Source: Kovacikia minuta CCNUW1 (GTDB lineage: Bacteria > Cyanobacteriota > Cyanobacteriia > Leptolyngbyales > Leptolyngbyaceae). From it: a DNA stretch of 64,000 nt. Below the pieces are notes generated by a model. It did not search any database. It had not been told where the DNA came from and was given only the letters and a program-made list of their open reading frames with translations. The position numbers and the translations under genes were made by a program. The DNA lies in NCBI RefSeq assembly GCF_020091585.1, contig NZ_CP083582.1:1798001-1862000 (forward strand). The letters run 5' to 3'. Below, one piece after another: positions 56,851 to 64,000 of the stretch. Each line of letters begins with the position of its first letter. Position 1 is the stretch's first letter.

Positions 56851-58331
56851 CCCAATACACTTCCAGTTTTGTAGCAGGTTCTCAAAAGGGAGCCTTACCC
56901 CGAAATCAGAAACAGTTGCTCAAGGCATTCTGGATCTTCACCCCCTGTCTGGTGCTGTATGAAATTTATTTGACAAAAACGGATTCCTTACTGAGTAATT
57001 TTGGTGCGGTTTTAATCACGGTAGCTGCGCTCATTCCTTTCTATCTCTGGAGTGCAGGAAAGGCACTGGGAATGCCAATTTTTCCATTTTTTGCGATTAC
57101 CTTTATCTGGACCTATGCTTTACCCCTTGTGAGTAATCATCCAGTCGTGGAAACCTATCCTGCACACAGCCAATTTTTTGCCGCAGTCACCGTTGCTGGA
57201 TTTCTCTTGATTGGAACGTTTACCTGGTTTCAGTTTGTGCGAACAGTACCGCCGCCGCCCCAATATTATTGGTCCCTCGGCAAACATAAGGGCGATCGCT
57301 TTTTCTTTGCTGCCCTGATTGGTAGCACAATGTTCTACCTACTATCCACGAATGGCGTGCTGAGCAGCTTGCCTGTGGGAATTTATGCGGCTGTGAGAAG
57401 TGCTTTACTGGGTCTTTCTGCATTGTCTACGTTTATTCTTTCCTATCGGCTTGGCCGGGGAGAACTGACGAAAAAACAATCCTGGTTTTTCATTTTCATT
57501 CTGATTGACAACATGATTGTCAGTTCCATGAACTTTTTGTTAATTGGGGCTGCGTCTACATTTTTAGTTTCTACGGTTGCATTCATTATTGGACGTAGAA
57601 AGATACCGATTATTCCAATTGTGATTGCAGTGGTCATTCTGACTATTTTGCATGCAGGTAAAGCCGATATGCGGAATAAGTATTGGTTTAACCCAGATAC
57701 TCCTAAACTGGTGCAAGTTTGGAACTATCCGGAAATCTACGCGGAGTGGATCAACTTTTCGATGACCAATCTGTTTAACCAGAACAAAACCCAGGAAACA
57801 GAAAAGCGGGCATCTTTCTTTGAACGGGCAAGTGTTATTCACATGCTGCTATTAGCCCAAACCAAAAGTCCCGATCCGATTCCATTCTTGTATGGGAAAA
57901 CCTATGAAACCATTCCCCAGGTAATTATTCCCCGTCTGATTAACCCAAACCGGATTCGCAGTCAGGAAGGAACCCACATGTTAAGTGTTCACTATGGCTT
58001 GCAGACCGCTGAGGCAACCAAAATAACCAGTATTTCCTGGGGGCTTGTGGCAGAGTCCTATGCCAATTTTGGGATATTTGGTTGTGTTGGACTGGCAATC
58101 ATTATGGGTTCAGTTCATGGACAGTTTACTCGTTGGAGCATCAGCGCTCCCACACTTTCGCTCCAATCCCTTTTTACGGTATTGATGCTCACCTTTGCGC
58201 TCCAAACCGAATGGACCGCAGGTACTTTTATTGCAGCTTTTAGCCAATCCAGTACGGTGTTGTTTTTAATTGCAATACTTTTTATGAAAATGTACTGGTC
58301 GCATAGTTTTCCGGTGGTTAATCGGCAGTAA
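56847..58331 (+). CDS. Wzy-like oligosaccharide repeat-unit polymerase
   Basis: A 494-residue integral membrane protein with about ten or more hydrophobic helices, for example GAVLITVAALIPFYLWSAG, FFAAVTVAGFLLIGTF and IPIIPIVIAVVILTILHAG, and a large loop in the C-terminal half (about 300-400). This form fits the O-antigen/exopolysaccharide polymerases (Wzy), which join repeat units at the periplasmic face. Sequence identity in this group is very low, so the call rests on topology and context. The start at 56847 overlaps the stop of the preceding glycosyltransferase; the open frame reaches back to 56748 but overlaps it too far. Confidence 0.65.
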   Translation: MTQYTSSFVAGSQKGALPRNQKQLLKAFWIFTPCLVLYEIYLTKTDSLLSNFGAVLITVAALIPFYLWSAGKALGMPIFPFFAITFIWTYALPLVSNHPVVETYPAHSQFFAAVTVAGFLLIGTFTWFQFVRTVPPPPQYYWSLGKHKGDRFFFAALIGSTMFYLLSTNGVLSSLPVGIYAAVRSALLGLSALSTFILSYRLGRGELTKKQSWFFIFILIDNMIVSSMNFLLIGAASTFLVSTVAFIIGRRKIPIIPIVIAVVILTILHAGKADMRNKYWFNPDTPKLVQVWNYPEIYAEWINFSMTNLFNQNKTQETEKRASFFERASVIHMLLLAQTKSPDPIPFLYGKTYETIPQVIIPRLINPNRIRSQEGTHMLSVHYGLQTAEATKITSISWGLVAESYANFGIFGCVGLAIIMGSVHGQFTRWSISAPTLSLQSLFTVLMLTFALQTEWTAGTFIAAFSQSSTVLFLIAILFMKMYWSHSFPVVNRQ

Positions 58332-58381
58332 GGGAAAGGATAAAGGATGAAGGATAACAAGGTATAGCGATCCTATCTGGA

Positions 58382-58419
58382 TTGTGAAAGGACTTTCCCG
58401 GAGGGAAAGACTTTCACAA
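58382..58419 (+). terminator. Hairpin after the polymerase gene
   Basis: Arms TTGTGAAAGGACTTTCCC and GGGAAAGACTTTCACAA with one bulged base, followed by CTCTCCTTTTTCAC. It starts 50 nt after the polymerase stop and before the IS5 element, and probably terminates the glycosyltransferase-polymerase transcript. Confidence 0.6.
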
Positions 58420-58454
58420 CTCTCCTTTTTCACAAATGATTCAGGACTGCCATA

Positions 58455-59392
58455 TAGAACCCATTTGGGATCTATATAATGGTGAATGAAGGCATCTATA
58501 ATCCTCTAATTTAACGGCTATGGCATATTCGAGCAGTCTCACTGATGCAGAATGGGAAATTCTTGAACCGCTGTTGCCTCAGATATTACCCAAGAAGAAA
58601 CGGACCCGACCCTGCGATTGGACGAAGCGGGAGATCATTGATGGCATCCTTTATCAACTCAAGAACGGTTGCAATTGGGAAGACTTACCCAAAGACTTAC
58701 CTCCCTACTCGACGGTGTATTGGCACTACAAGCAGTGGCGGGAAGCTGGGGTGATCGAGAAACTGATGGGAGTATTGCATGGACAGGTGCGGGAACAGGT
58801 TAAAAAAAAGCCCAAATGGACGAGGTTAATCATCATTGACTCGCAAGCGGTGAAGAATACTTGCAATGCCAGTGTAGACTCAAAGGGCTTCTGTTTTTAC
58901 AAAGCGACCAATGGGATTAAAAGGCACCTGGCTGTTGATACGCTTGGGTTTCCCTTTTTCACTCATTGCACAAAAGCTGATGTTTCCGATGATCTGGGAT
59001 TGCTTGAGATGTTGACGCTCAACATTGACTATTTCAAGTCAAAACCTGTTAACATTCCCAAGATTACCATCTTGCTCGACCACGGCTATCACATTGATGC
59101 TTTGATTGAAGCATTGGAGCAGGTTTATCCTCAAATTATGACGAAAATCAGGTTTGAGCGTTCAACCAAACCCTCGAAACAAGAGAAAGCAGCGCAAGGA
59201 AAATCTGGATTTGTCCCAGCAGTCGCAAGATGGGTCATCGAACGATCCAATGCTTGGATGGAGCGGTGTAAAAGTTTGGTTAAAAACTTTGAGCGCACCC
59301 TATCTCATGCGGAAACTAAGATTAACCTCTGCTTTGTCAGGCTAATGCTGAAGCGGCTTGCAGCTACTTCCTGAGATCTCAAATGGGTTCTA
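58455..59392 (+). mobile_element. IS5 family insertion sequence, about 938 bp
   Basis: Terminal inverted repeats TAGAACCCATTTGGGATCT (left) and its complement with one mismatch (right), flanked by TA on both sides, which fits a short target duplication. It contains one intact transposase gene. It separates the first part of the polysaccharide locus from the glycosyltransferases downstream. Confidence 0.85.
58520..59374 (+). CDS. IS5 family DDE transposase
   Basis: A 284-residue complete transposase. An N-terminal DUF4096-like domain (SLTDAEWEILEPLLPQ, REIIDGILYQLKNGCNWEDL) is followed by the DDE catalytic core: the first Asp in IIIDSQAVKNTC, the second in ILLDHGYHIDALIEAL and the Glu in RWVIERSNAWMERCKSLVK. 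The frame is intact, so the element may be active. Start ATG 58520; the gene fills the element from 65 bp after the left end to the right terminal repeat. Confidence 0.93.
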   Translation: MAYSSSLTDAEWEILEPLLPQILPKKKRTRPCDWTKREIIDGILYQLKNGCNWEDLPKDLPPYSTVYWHYKQWREAGVIEKLMGVLHGQVREQVKKKPKWTRLIIIDSQAVKNTCNASVDSKGFCFYKATNGIKRHLAVDTLGFPFFTHCTKADVSDDLGLLEMLTLNIDYFKSKPVNIPKITILLDHGYHIDALIEALEQVYPQIMTKIRFERSTKPSKQEKAAQGKSGFVPAVARWVIERSNAWMERCKSLVKNFERTLSHAETKINLCFVRLMLKRLAATS

Positions 59393-59420
59393 TAAAGCAG
59401 AGCAGAAGGTAGGAGCAAAT

Positions 59421-59520
59421 TGTAGGGGCGGGTTTTACAAGCAAATCATCACCCGTGTGAAGGCATCGGTAAACCCGCCCCTACCCCATTCTCGAACTTA
59501 TTGAATTCCCATTCCTTAAT
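59421..59520. repeat. Full copy of the GGGGCGGGTTT repeat family
   Basis: Starts TGTAGGGGCGGGTTTTACA, has the inner complement AAACCCGCCCCTACC and ends with GAACTTATTGAATTCCCATT and CCTTA, the same order as the copy at 1911-2009. It touches the start of the next gene, whose ATG is at 59525, so it must lie in the leader or promoter of that gene. Confidence 0.8.
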
Positions 59521-59524
59521 CGCA

Positions 59525-60716
59525 ATGATCAATAAACTGGCGATCGTGACTTCCCATCCCATTCAATATTACGCGCCCTGGTTTCGGTTCATCAGCGATA
59601 CAACAGAGATTGAAACTAAGGTGTTTTATCTCTGGGATTTTGGGATTACGCAAAAGGTGGATGCGGGTTTTAAGCAGGCGTTGCAGTGGGATATTCCGCT
59701 GCTGGATGGGTATGATTATGAGTTTGTGCCAAATGTCAGCCAAGGATCCTGGAACGCATCACTTCTGGGGCTTGCGAAACCCGTCGCTGGTTTCCCAGGT
59801 TGAGGCTTTTTCACCGGATGCAGTGCTGTTAATGAACTATAACTATGCCAGTTTGTACAACTTTCTTTGGCAATGGAATTCCCATCGGGTTCCTCTCCTA
59901 TTTCGAGGTGATTCCCATCGTTTGGTGCCTCCAACGGGTTTTAAGGCACAGTTACGCCGACAAATCATCTCCTTAATCTACCAGCGTTTTGCAGCCTGCC
60001 TGTACGTTGGCAAAGCAAATTATGAGTATTTTCGATACCACGGCATTGCGCCAAACCAGCTATTTTTCTCGCCCCATGCGGTAGAGAACAATCGTTTTTT
60101 TGCCCAGGTAGAGCAGGCAAAACAGGCTGTGATCGCCTGGAAACAAGAACTGGGCATTCCTGCCCATCACCGAGTTATTTTATTTGCAGGCAAATTTGAA
60201 CCTAAAAAACGCCCCCTGGATTTGCTCCAGGCTTTTTTGCAGGCGCAATTACCGCAGGTCTCTTTGCTATTGGTTGGGGCAGGTGCCCTGGAGACAGAAT
60301 TGAAGGAGAAAGCAACCGCTCATCCCCACATCTATTTCGCCCCGTTTCAAAATCAAACGCTGATGCCACGTACCTATGCTGTCGCAGACATCGTGGTTTT
60401 ACCCAGCTATGGTGGTCAGGAAACCTGGGGACTGGCAATTAACGAGGCAATGTGCCTTGCCCGTCCAGTCATTGTCAGTACCCATGTTGGCTGTGCCCAG
60501 GATCTGGTGCATGCTTATCAGAACGGCTTAACTTTTCCGGCGGGGGATGTAACTGCCCTGGCAAACTGCCTTCGGGAAGCGTTCTCTAATCCACAACGAC
60601 TTCAAAAATGGGGCATGCAAAGCCATCAAATCATATCCAGCTACAGCTATAAGCAGGCAACGGAGGGGTTGAGGAAGGCATTGAAAACGATAAAGGAAAA
60701 GAGTTTTAAGTTTTGA
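59525..60716 (+). CDS. GT4 family glycosyltransferase (frameshifted)
   Basis: About 396 residues after removing one C of CC at 59739-59740; the first frame ends FVPNVSQGSWNASLL and the second reads KDPGTHHFWGLRNPSL. The N-terminus NKLAIVTSHPIQYYAPWFR is typical of a GT4 group seen in polysaccharide loci. The donor domain has ILFAGKFEPKKRPLDLLQAF, LLVGAGALETEL and GGQETWGLAINEAMCLARPV with the E-x7-E pattern. ATG at 59525 was chosen; the frame is open to 59501. The stop codon lies in the first TTTTAAGTTTTGAG repeat unit. Confidence 0.82.
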
Positions 60717-60862
60717 GTTTTAAGTTTTGAGTTTTAAGTTTTGAGTTTGGTCATTCGTCATCTGTGATTGGTCATTAATTACTAGTCACTGGCTATTAGT
60801 CATTAGTCGTCGGTCATTGTTTATTGAATTGACACCTGACACCTGACACCTGACACCTAATA
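60700..60862. repeat. Heptamer repeat arrays between glycosyltransferase genes
   Basis: AGTTTTAAGTTTTG units (three and a half copies, with the stop codon of the preceding gene in the first), then GTCATT/GTCATTAGTC units, then four ACACCTG copies. Non-coding. Confidence 0.8.
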
Positions 60863-60900
60863 CCTACCACCTACTCCCCACTCCCTACCACCCATCACCC

Positions 60901-62046
60901 ATGCACCCAAAACAACGCCATTTTCATCTCTGGATGCCTAATATGTTAGGGTTTAAAGGGGGGGTTCAAGTCTATTCGGCTTTTTTTCTAAGGGCAATTC
61001 AAAGCCTTTGTCCTCAGGGCTGCTTTGATGTTTTTTTGAAGCATGATAGTCAGACATCACCACAGATTGAGTATTTGCCTGATACCCGGTTTCACTTTGC
61101 AGGCAGGTTTCCGGACTCAGTTCGGACGCTTGCTTTTGTTGCACAATTGGTCGGACAGGGGATTTGGCAATGTCCCGATCTGATCATTACAACCCATCTC
61201 AATTTCACACCTGCGGCTTATCAGCTCAAGCGGTTAAGGGGAATTTCCTATTGGACGATCGCCCACGGAGTCGAAGCCTGGAATGTAACCCGTCCCGGTT
61301 TGCAAACTGCCCTGCACCACGCGGATCTGATCCTGGCAGTGAGCCACTATACCCGCGATCGCCTGCTCAAGGAACAGAATCTTGATCCAAGCCGAGTTTT
61401 ACTACTGCCCAATACCTTTGATGCCAGCCGATTTCAAATTGGGCGTAAACCCGATCGGCTACTTCAGCAATACCAACTCAAGCCTGAACAGCCCGTGATT
61501 CTAACTGTGAATCGGCTATCCAGCACAGAATCCTATAAGGGCTATGACAAGGTTCTGGCAGCATTACCCAAAATTCGCCAGCTCATTCCTGACGTGCATT
61601 ACATCATTGTTGGCAAAGGCGACGATCGCCCACGAATTGAACAGTTGATTGCCCAGCTTCAGCTACAGAATTGTGTGACCTTAGCGGGTTTTGTTCCAGA
61701 CAATGAACTGGGTGATTACTACAACCTGTGCGATGTCTTTGCCATGCCGAGTAAATGTGAAGGGTTTGGCATTGTTTATCTGGAAGCGCTTGCCTGTGGC
61801 AAACCCGCTCTGGGAGGAAACCAGGATGGCGCGATCGATGCCTTATTGGGAGGGGAATTGGGAGCTTTGGTGAACCCCGATGATGAGGCAGAAATTGCTC
61901 AAACTATCATCCAAATTCTGCAAGGTGATTATCCCCATCCAATCATCTATCAACCCGAAGCGTTACGACAACGAGTTGTAGATACCTATGGATTTGAGCA
62001 GTTCCAACGAACGCTTGCGAATCATCTAAGGAAAACTACGACATAA
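60901..62046 (+). CDS. GT4 family glycosyltransferase
   Basis: A 381-residue GT-B retaining glycosyltransferase. It begins with HFHLWMPNMLGFKGGVQVYS (GG motif of the acceptor domain). The donor domain shows ILTVNRLSSTESYKGYDKVL, YIIVGKGDDRPRIEQLI, LAGFVPDNELGDYYNLCDVF and PSKCEGFGIVYLEALACGKP, with the E-x7-E catalytic pattern intact. It most likely adds one sugar to a surface polysaccharide or lipid-linked unit. It has an intact frame, unlike the gene before it. It is preceded by heptamer repeats and has no clear ribosome site. Confidence 0.88.
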   Translation: MHPKQRHFHLWMPNMLGFKGGVQVYSAFFLRAIQSLCPQGCFDVFLKHDSQTSPQIEYLPDTRFHFAGRFPDSVRTLAFVAQLVGQGIWQCPDLIITTHLNFTPAAYQLKRLRGISYWTIAHGVEAWNVTRPGLQTALHHADLILAVSHYTRDRLLKEQNLDPSRVLLLPNTFDASRFQIGRKPDRLLQQYQLKPEQPVILTVNRLSSTESYKGYDKVLAALPKIRQLIPDVHYIIVGKGDDRPRIEQLIAQLQLQNCVTLAGFVPDNELGDYYNLCDVFAMPSKCEGFGIVYLEALACGKPALGGNQDGAIDALLGGELGALVNPDDEAEIAQTIIQILQGDYPHPIIYQPEALRQRVVDTYGFEQFQRTLANHLRKTTT

Positions 62047-62146
62047 CGGGAGGACTGTGGCAGAAATGGGGGGATGAAGGGGAGCGATCGCTGCAACCAT
62101 CAGAGTTCAATTTGTTACACTGAGGCGACAATTTTTCAGCGAACCC

Positions 62147-63038
62147 ATGACCGAGCAGCGTGACGAGTTTGATAGCCCCTGGAAAGACATTCTGGAAGCT
62201 TACTTCCAAGACTTTATGCAATTTTTCTTTCCCCAGATGCACGCTGATACTGACTGGAACCGAGGCTATGACTTTCTGGATCAAGAGCTACGGCAGGTCG
62301 TGCGGGATGCAGAACTGGGAAAGCGGTTGGTCGATAAACTGGTGAAGAGTCTGGAAACTCAGTGGTGAAGAAACTTGGGTATTAGCACACATCGAAATTC
62401 AAAGCCAGGAAGAGAGTCAATTCAGCGATCGCATGTTTGTGTATTACTATCGTCTGCGAGACAGGTACAAGCAACCGATTGCAAGTTTAGCCATCCTGGG
62501 AGACGAGCGGGCAACTTGGCGACCGCAGCCCTTCCAGGAGGAACTTTGGGGCTGTCGAGTCCTGTTTGAGTTTCCGATTATTAAGTTGCTGGACTATGAG
62601 CCGCGATGGACAGAGTTAGAATCCATTCGTAATCCCTTTGCCATTGCAGTCATGGCGCATCTGAAGACGAAGGAAACCCGGAACGATGCGGTCGCCCGTA
62701 AGGAATGGAAGTTTCGGCTGACGCGACAACTGTACGAGCAAGGCTATGAGCGGCAGGATATACTGAACTTATTCCGGTTTCTAGATTGGATGATGGAGTT
62801 GCCAGAGGGCTTGAAGCAGGCATTTTGGACTGAACTTGAGCAGTATGAGCAGGAGCGACAGATGCCTTACGTGACTTCGATTGAGCAAATGGGGATTGAG
62901 AAGGGGAGAGAGGAGGTGCGGCGATCGCTGGCTCTAAAAATGCTTCAGGAAAACCTTCCGCTGGAAACGATCGCCCGCATTACTGAATTTACAACTGCTG
63001 AACTCCAACAACTCCAAGCTAACCAGCAGCAGGAATAG
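62147..63038 (+). CDS. Rpn/PD-(D/E)XK nuclease family protein (frameshifted)
   Basis: About 296 residues after removing one base at 62347-62349. The first frame (MTEQRDEFDSPWKDILEAYF) stops at 62368, and the second runs VWKLSGEETWVLAHIEIQSQ and on to 63038. The pieces match the recombination-promoting nuclease (Rpn)/putative transposase family widely spread in cyanobacteria: DSPWKDILEAYFQDFMQFFF, the E-x-Q active-site strand HIEIQSQ, the YYYRLRDRY segment and the C-terminal EKGREEVRRSLALKML helix. These proteins cleave DNA in vitro but their role is not settled. The DNA after the stop looks like a decayed continuation. Confidence 0.78.
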
Positions 63039-63689
63039 CGATCGCCCCTCTAGTCGCGAGAACTGCGATCGCTCCTGCTACGAGTTTTTCCATTCAACAA
63101 ATCCAGCAGCAGGCGATCGCCCTCAAAATCCAACATATCTAGCGCGATCGCTCCTCCTACATCAATTAAACCGTTACTTGGAAGAATTACGTGAGCAGTA
63201 CGATGCAAATTGAACCTATGTCATTCAGCCAGTTGGAGGATTGATGTAGGATGGATTTTGGGCAATCGTAGCAGGTTCTTGTGAGAAGGTCAGCGATTGC
63301 GCTACGGCAAGAAATTGAATAGGTCATGCGCTCTAACATCCTGTAACCACCTGCTAAGCCCATACTGCGCTGCCAAAGCTCTATTAGAAGTCTTGTCCTG
63401 GAGTTTAGCTAAGGCGGATTGAACCAGTATTACAGTATCTGGAGGCCGGAAGTATTGTAAGGTTCCTAAACCTTGCAGTAAGGGTACTACCAAAGCTCCA
63501 TAGAGATATTTATGTAGTGATAATGGTTCAACATTCCTTGCGAGAGTGATGTGGCGGAAATGGGGGGGATTAGGGAGGAGGTTGCTGCCCGACTTCAGCG
63601 AAAGAATTGAGCACTTCATCCTGACGAGGGTGCCGACGCATGTATTTCTAAATAGCCGTCAGCGGCAACATGCAGTCACTTATCAGGCA
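63039..63689. other. Decayed region with HIP1 cluster and fragments
   Basis: 650 bp without a well supported gene. The first 110 bp hold four GCGATCGC octamers, as in CGATCGCTCCTGCTAC units. At 63170-63235 a frame reads RYLEELREQYDAN with broken continuation, like the C-terminus of Rpn/DUF4351 proteins, so a second Rpn gene or the 3' part of the preceding one has decayed here. A minus-strand open frame is at 63302-63619. Confidence 0.45.
63302..63619 (-). CDS. Hypothetical protein, doubtful
   Basis: 105 residues, open on the minus strand. The second half (LHKYLYGALVVPLLQGLGTL and RALAAQYGLSRWLQDVRAHD) has protein-like composition, and the first 25 residues do not. I do not recognise a family. 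It may be the end of a longer gene whose beginning was lost, given the decayed surroundings. No ribosome site is apparent. Confidence 0.25.
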   Translation of the reverse strand: MKCSILSLKSGSNLLPNPPHFRHITLARNVEPLSLHKYLYGALVVPLLQGLGTLQYFRPPDTVILVQSALAKLQDKTSNRALAAQYGLSRWLQDVRAHDLFNFLP

Positions 63690-64000
63690 ATGGATGTGAA
63701 AGTTCTCCATGTGATTCCCTCCATTTCTCCCCTGCGTGGTGGTCCCAGTCAGGCAGCCATCGAGATGGTGGGAGCGCTCCGCACTCATGGTGTTGAGGCT
63801 GAAATTGTCACAACTAATGATCACGGACCTGATTTGCTTGATGTTCCCCTCAACCAGCGAATTGAGTACCAGCACGTTCCCGTTCGATTTTTTTCCCGAT
63901 TTTCTCCTTCAATGCATGCTGCGCGGGAGTTTGCTTTCTCCCATCAGTTAACGACCTGGCTCTGGCATCAGGTGCGCAACTACGATTTATTGCATGTTCA
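63690..64000 (+). CDS. GT4 family glycosyltransferase, N-terminal part (runs off the window)
   Basis: At least 103 residues from the ATG at 63690, open to the end of the window. The start MDVKVLHVIPSISPLRGGPS is a classical GT4 acceptor-domain opening (first beta strand and Gly-Gly loop), followed by AAIEMVGALRTHGVEAEIVT and WHQVRNYDLLHV. It continues the surface-polysaccharide locus. Donor domain is beyond the window. Confidence 0.8.
   Translation, partial: MDVKVLHVIPSISPLRGGPSQAAIEMVGALRTHGVEAEIVTTNDHGPDLLDVPLNQRIEYQHVPVRFFSRFSPSMHAAREFAFSHQLTTWLWHQVRNYDLLHV

Noticed and set aside
1-64000. tRNA, rRNA and riboswitch genes
   Set aside because: No cloverleaf with a GGTTCGAATCC-like arm, no rRNA-like stretch and no known riboswitch core was noticed by eye; a tRNAscan/Infernal run would be decisive.

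Overview
The window is chromosomal DNA from a cyanobacterium, most likely filamentous or otherwise large-genome. Photosystem I subunit PsaE, the cyanobacteria/plastid family Ycf66, a Pix-type phototaxis operon, frequent GCGATCGC (HIP1) octamers and heptanucleotide repeat runs between genes all point that way. No rRNA, tRNA or CRISPR array was recognised by eye.

Layout. 0-3.3 kb: a GH13 amylase-like enzyme and a small exported protein, separated by a composite inverted repeat. 3.3-13.6 kb: a PixG-H-I-J-L chemosensory operon followed by a second CheW-like gene; the receptor carries three tandem Cys-His GAF domains. 13.6-20.9 kb: a UPF0158 gene, a very long alpha-2-macroglobulin-like lipoprotein and a LivH-type permease. 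21-26 kb: a 37-residue membrane protein, an ECF sigma/anti-sigma pair and, divergently, exported or redox genes (secreted protein, PepSY-like helix protein, cupredoxin, metallophosphoesterase). 26-33.8 kb: hydrolase-like protein, Yip1-like protein, GT2, psaE, mutM, a TPR protein and a trypsin-TPR-TM-FHA protein. 33.8-40.5 kb: CbiG/CobE-like protein, Gfo/Idh/MocA oxidoreductase, Uma2 nuclease, M16 peptidase, a 21-bp minisatellite and a MerA-like flavoprotein. 40.6-44.5 kb: glgA, a helical protein and a GH57 enzyme (alpha-glucan metabolism). 44.9-53.6 kb: a disordered/basic conserved protein, a giant Ycf66 with hierarchical acidic repeats, gnd, and a second ECF sigma/anti-sigma pair. 53.7-64 kb: an IS4 element nested in a MITE-like repeat, then a surface-polysaccharide locus (four glycosyltransferases and a Wzy-like polymerase) interrupted by an IS5 element, plus an Rpn-type nuclease gene.

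Two general points matter for any reader. First, nine genes are each broken by a single-base indel, and most of the indels look like one-base duplications. Restoring one base gives full-length family members in every case, so uncorrected sequencing error is at least as likely as real pseudogenisation. Second, the genome is rich in small repeats: several inverted-repeat families and heptamer arrays lie between genes, and some have entered coding sequence in frame (mutM, alpha-2-macroglobulin gene) or supply the stop codons of genes.

All assignments come from reading sequence and family knowledge; no database search was run.
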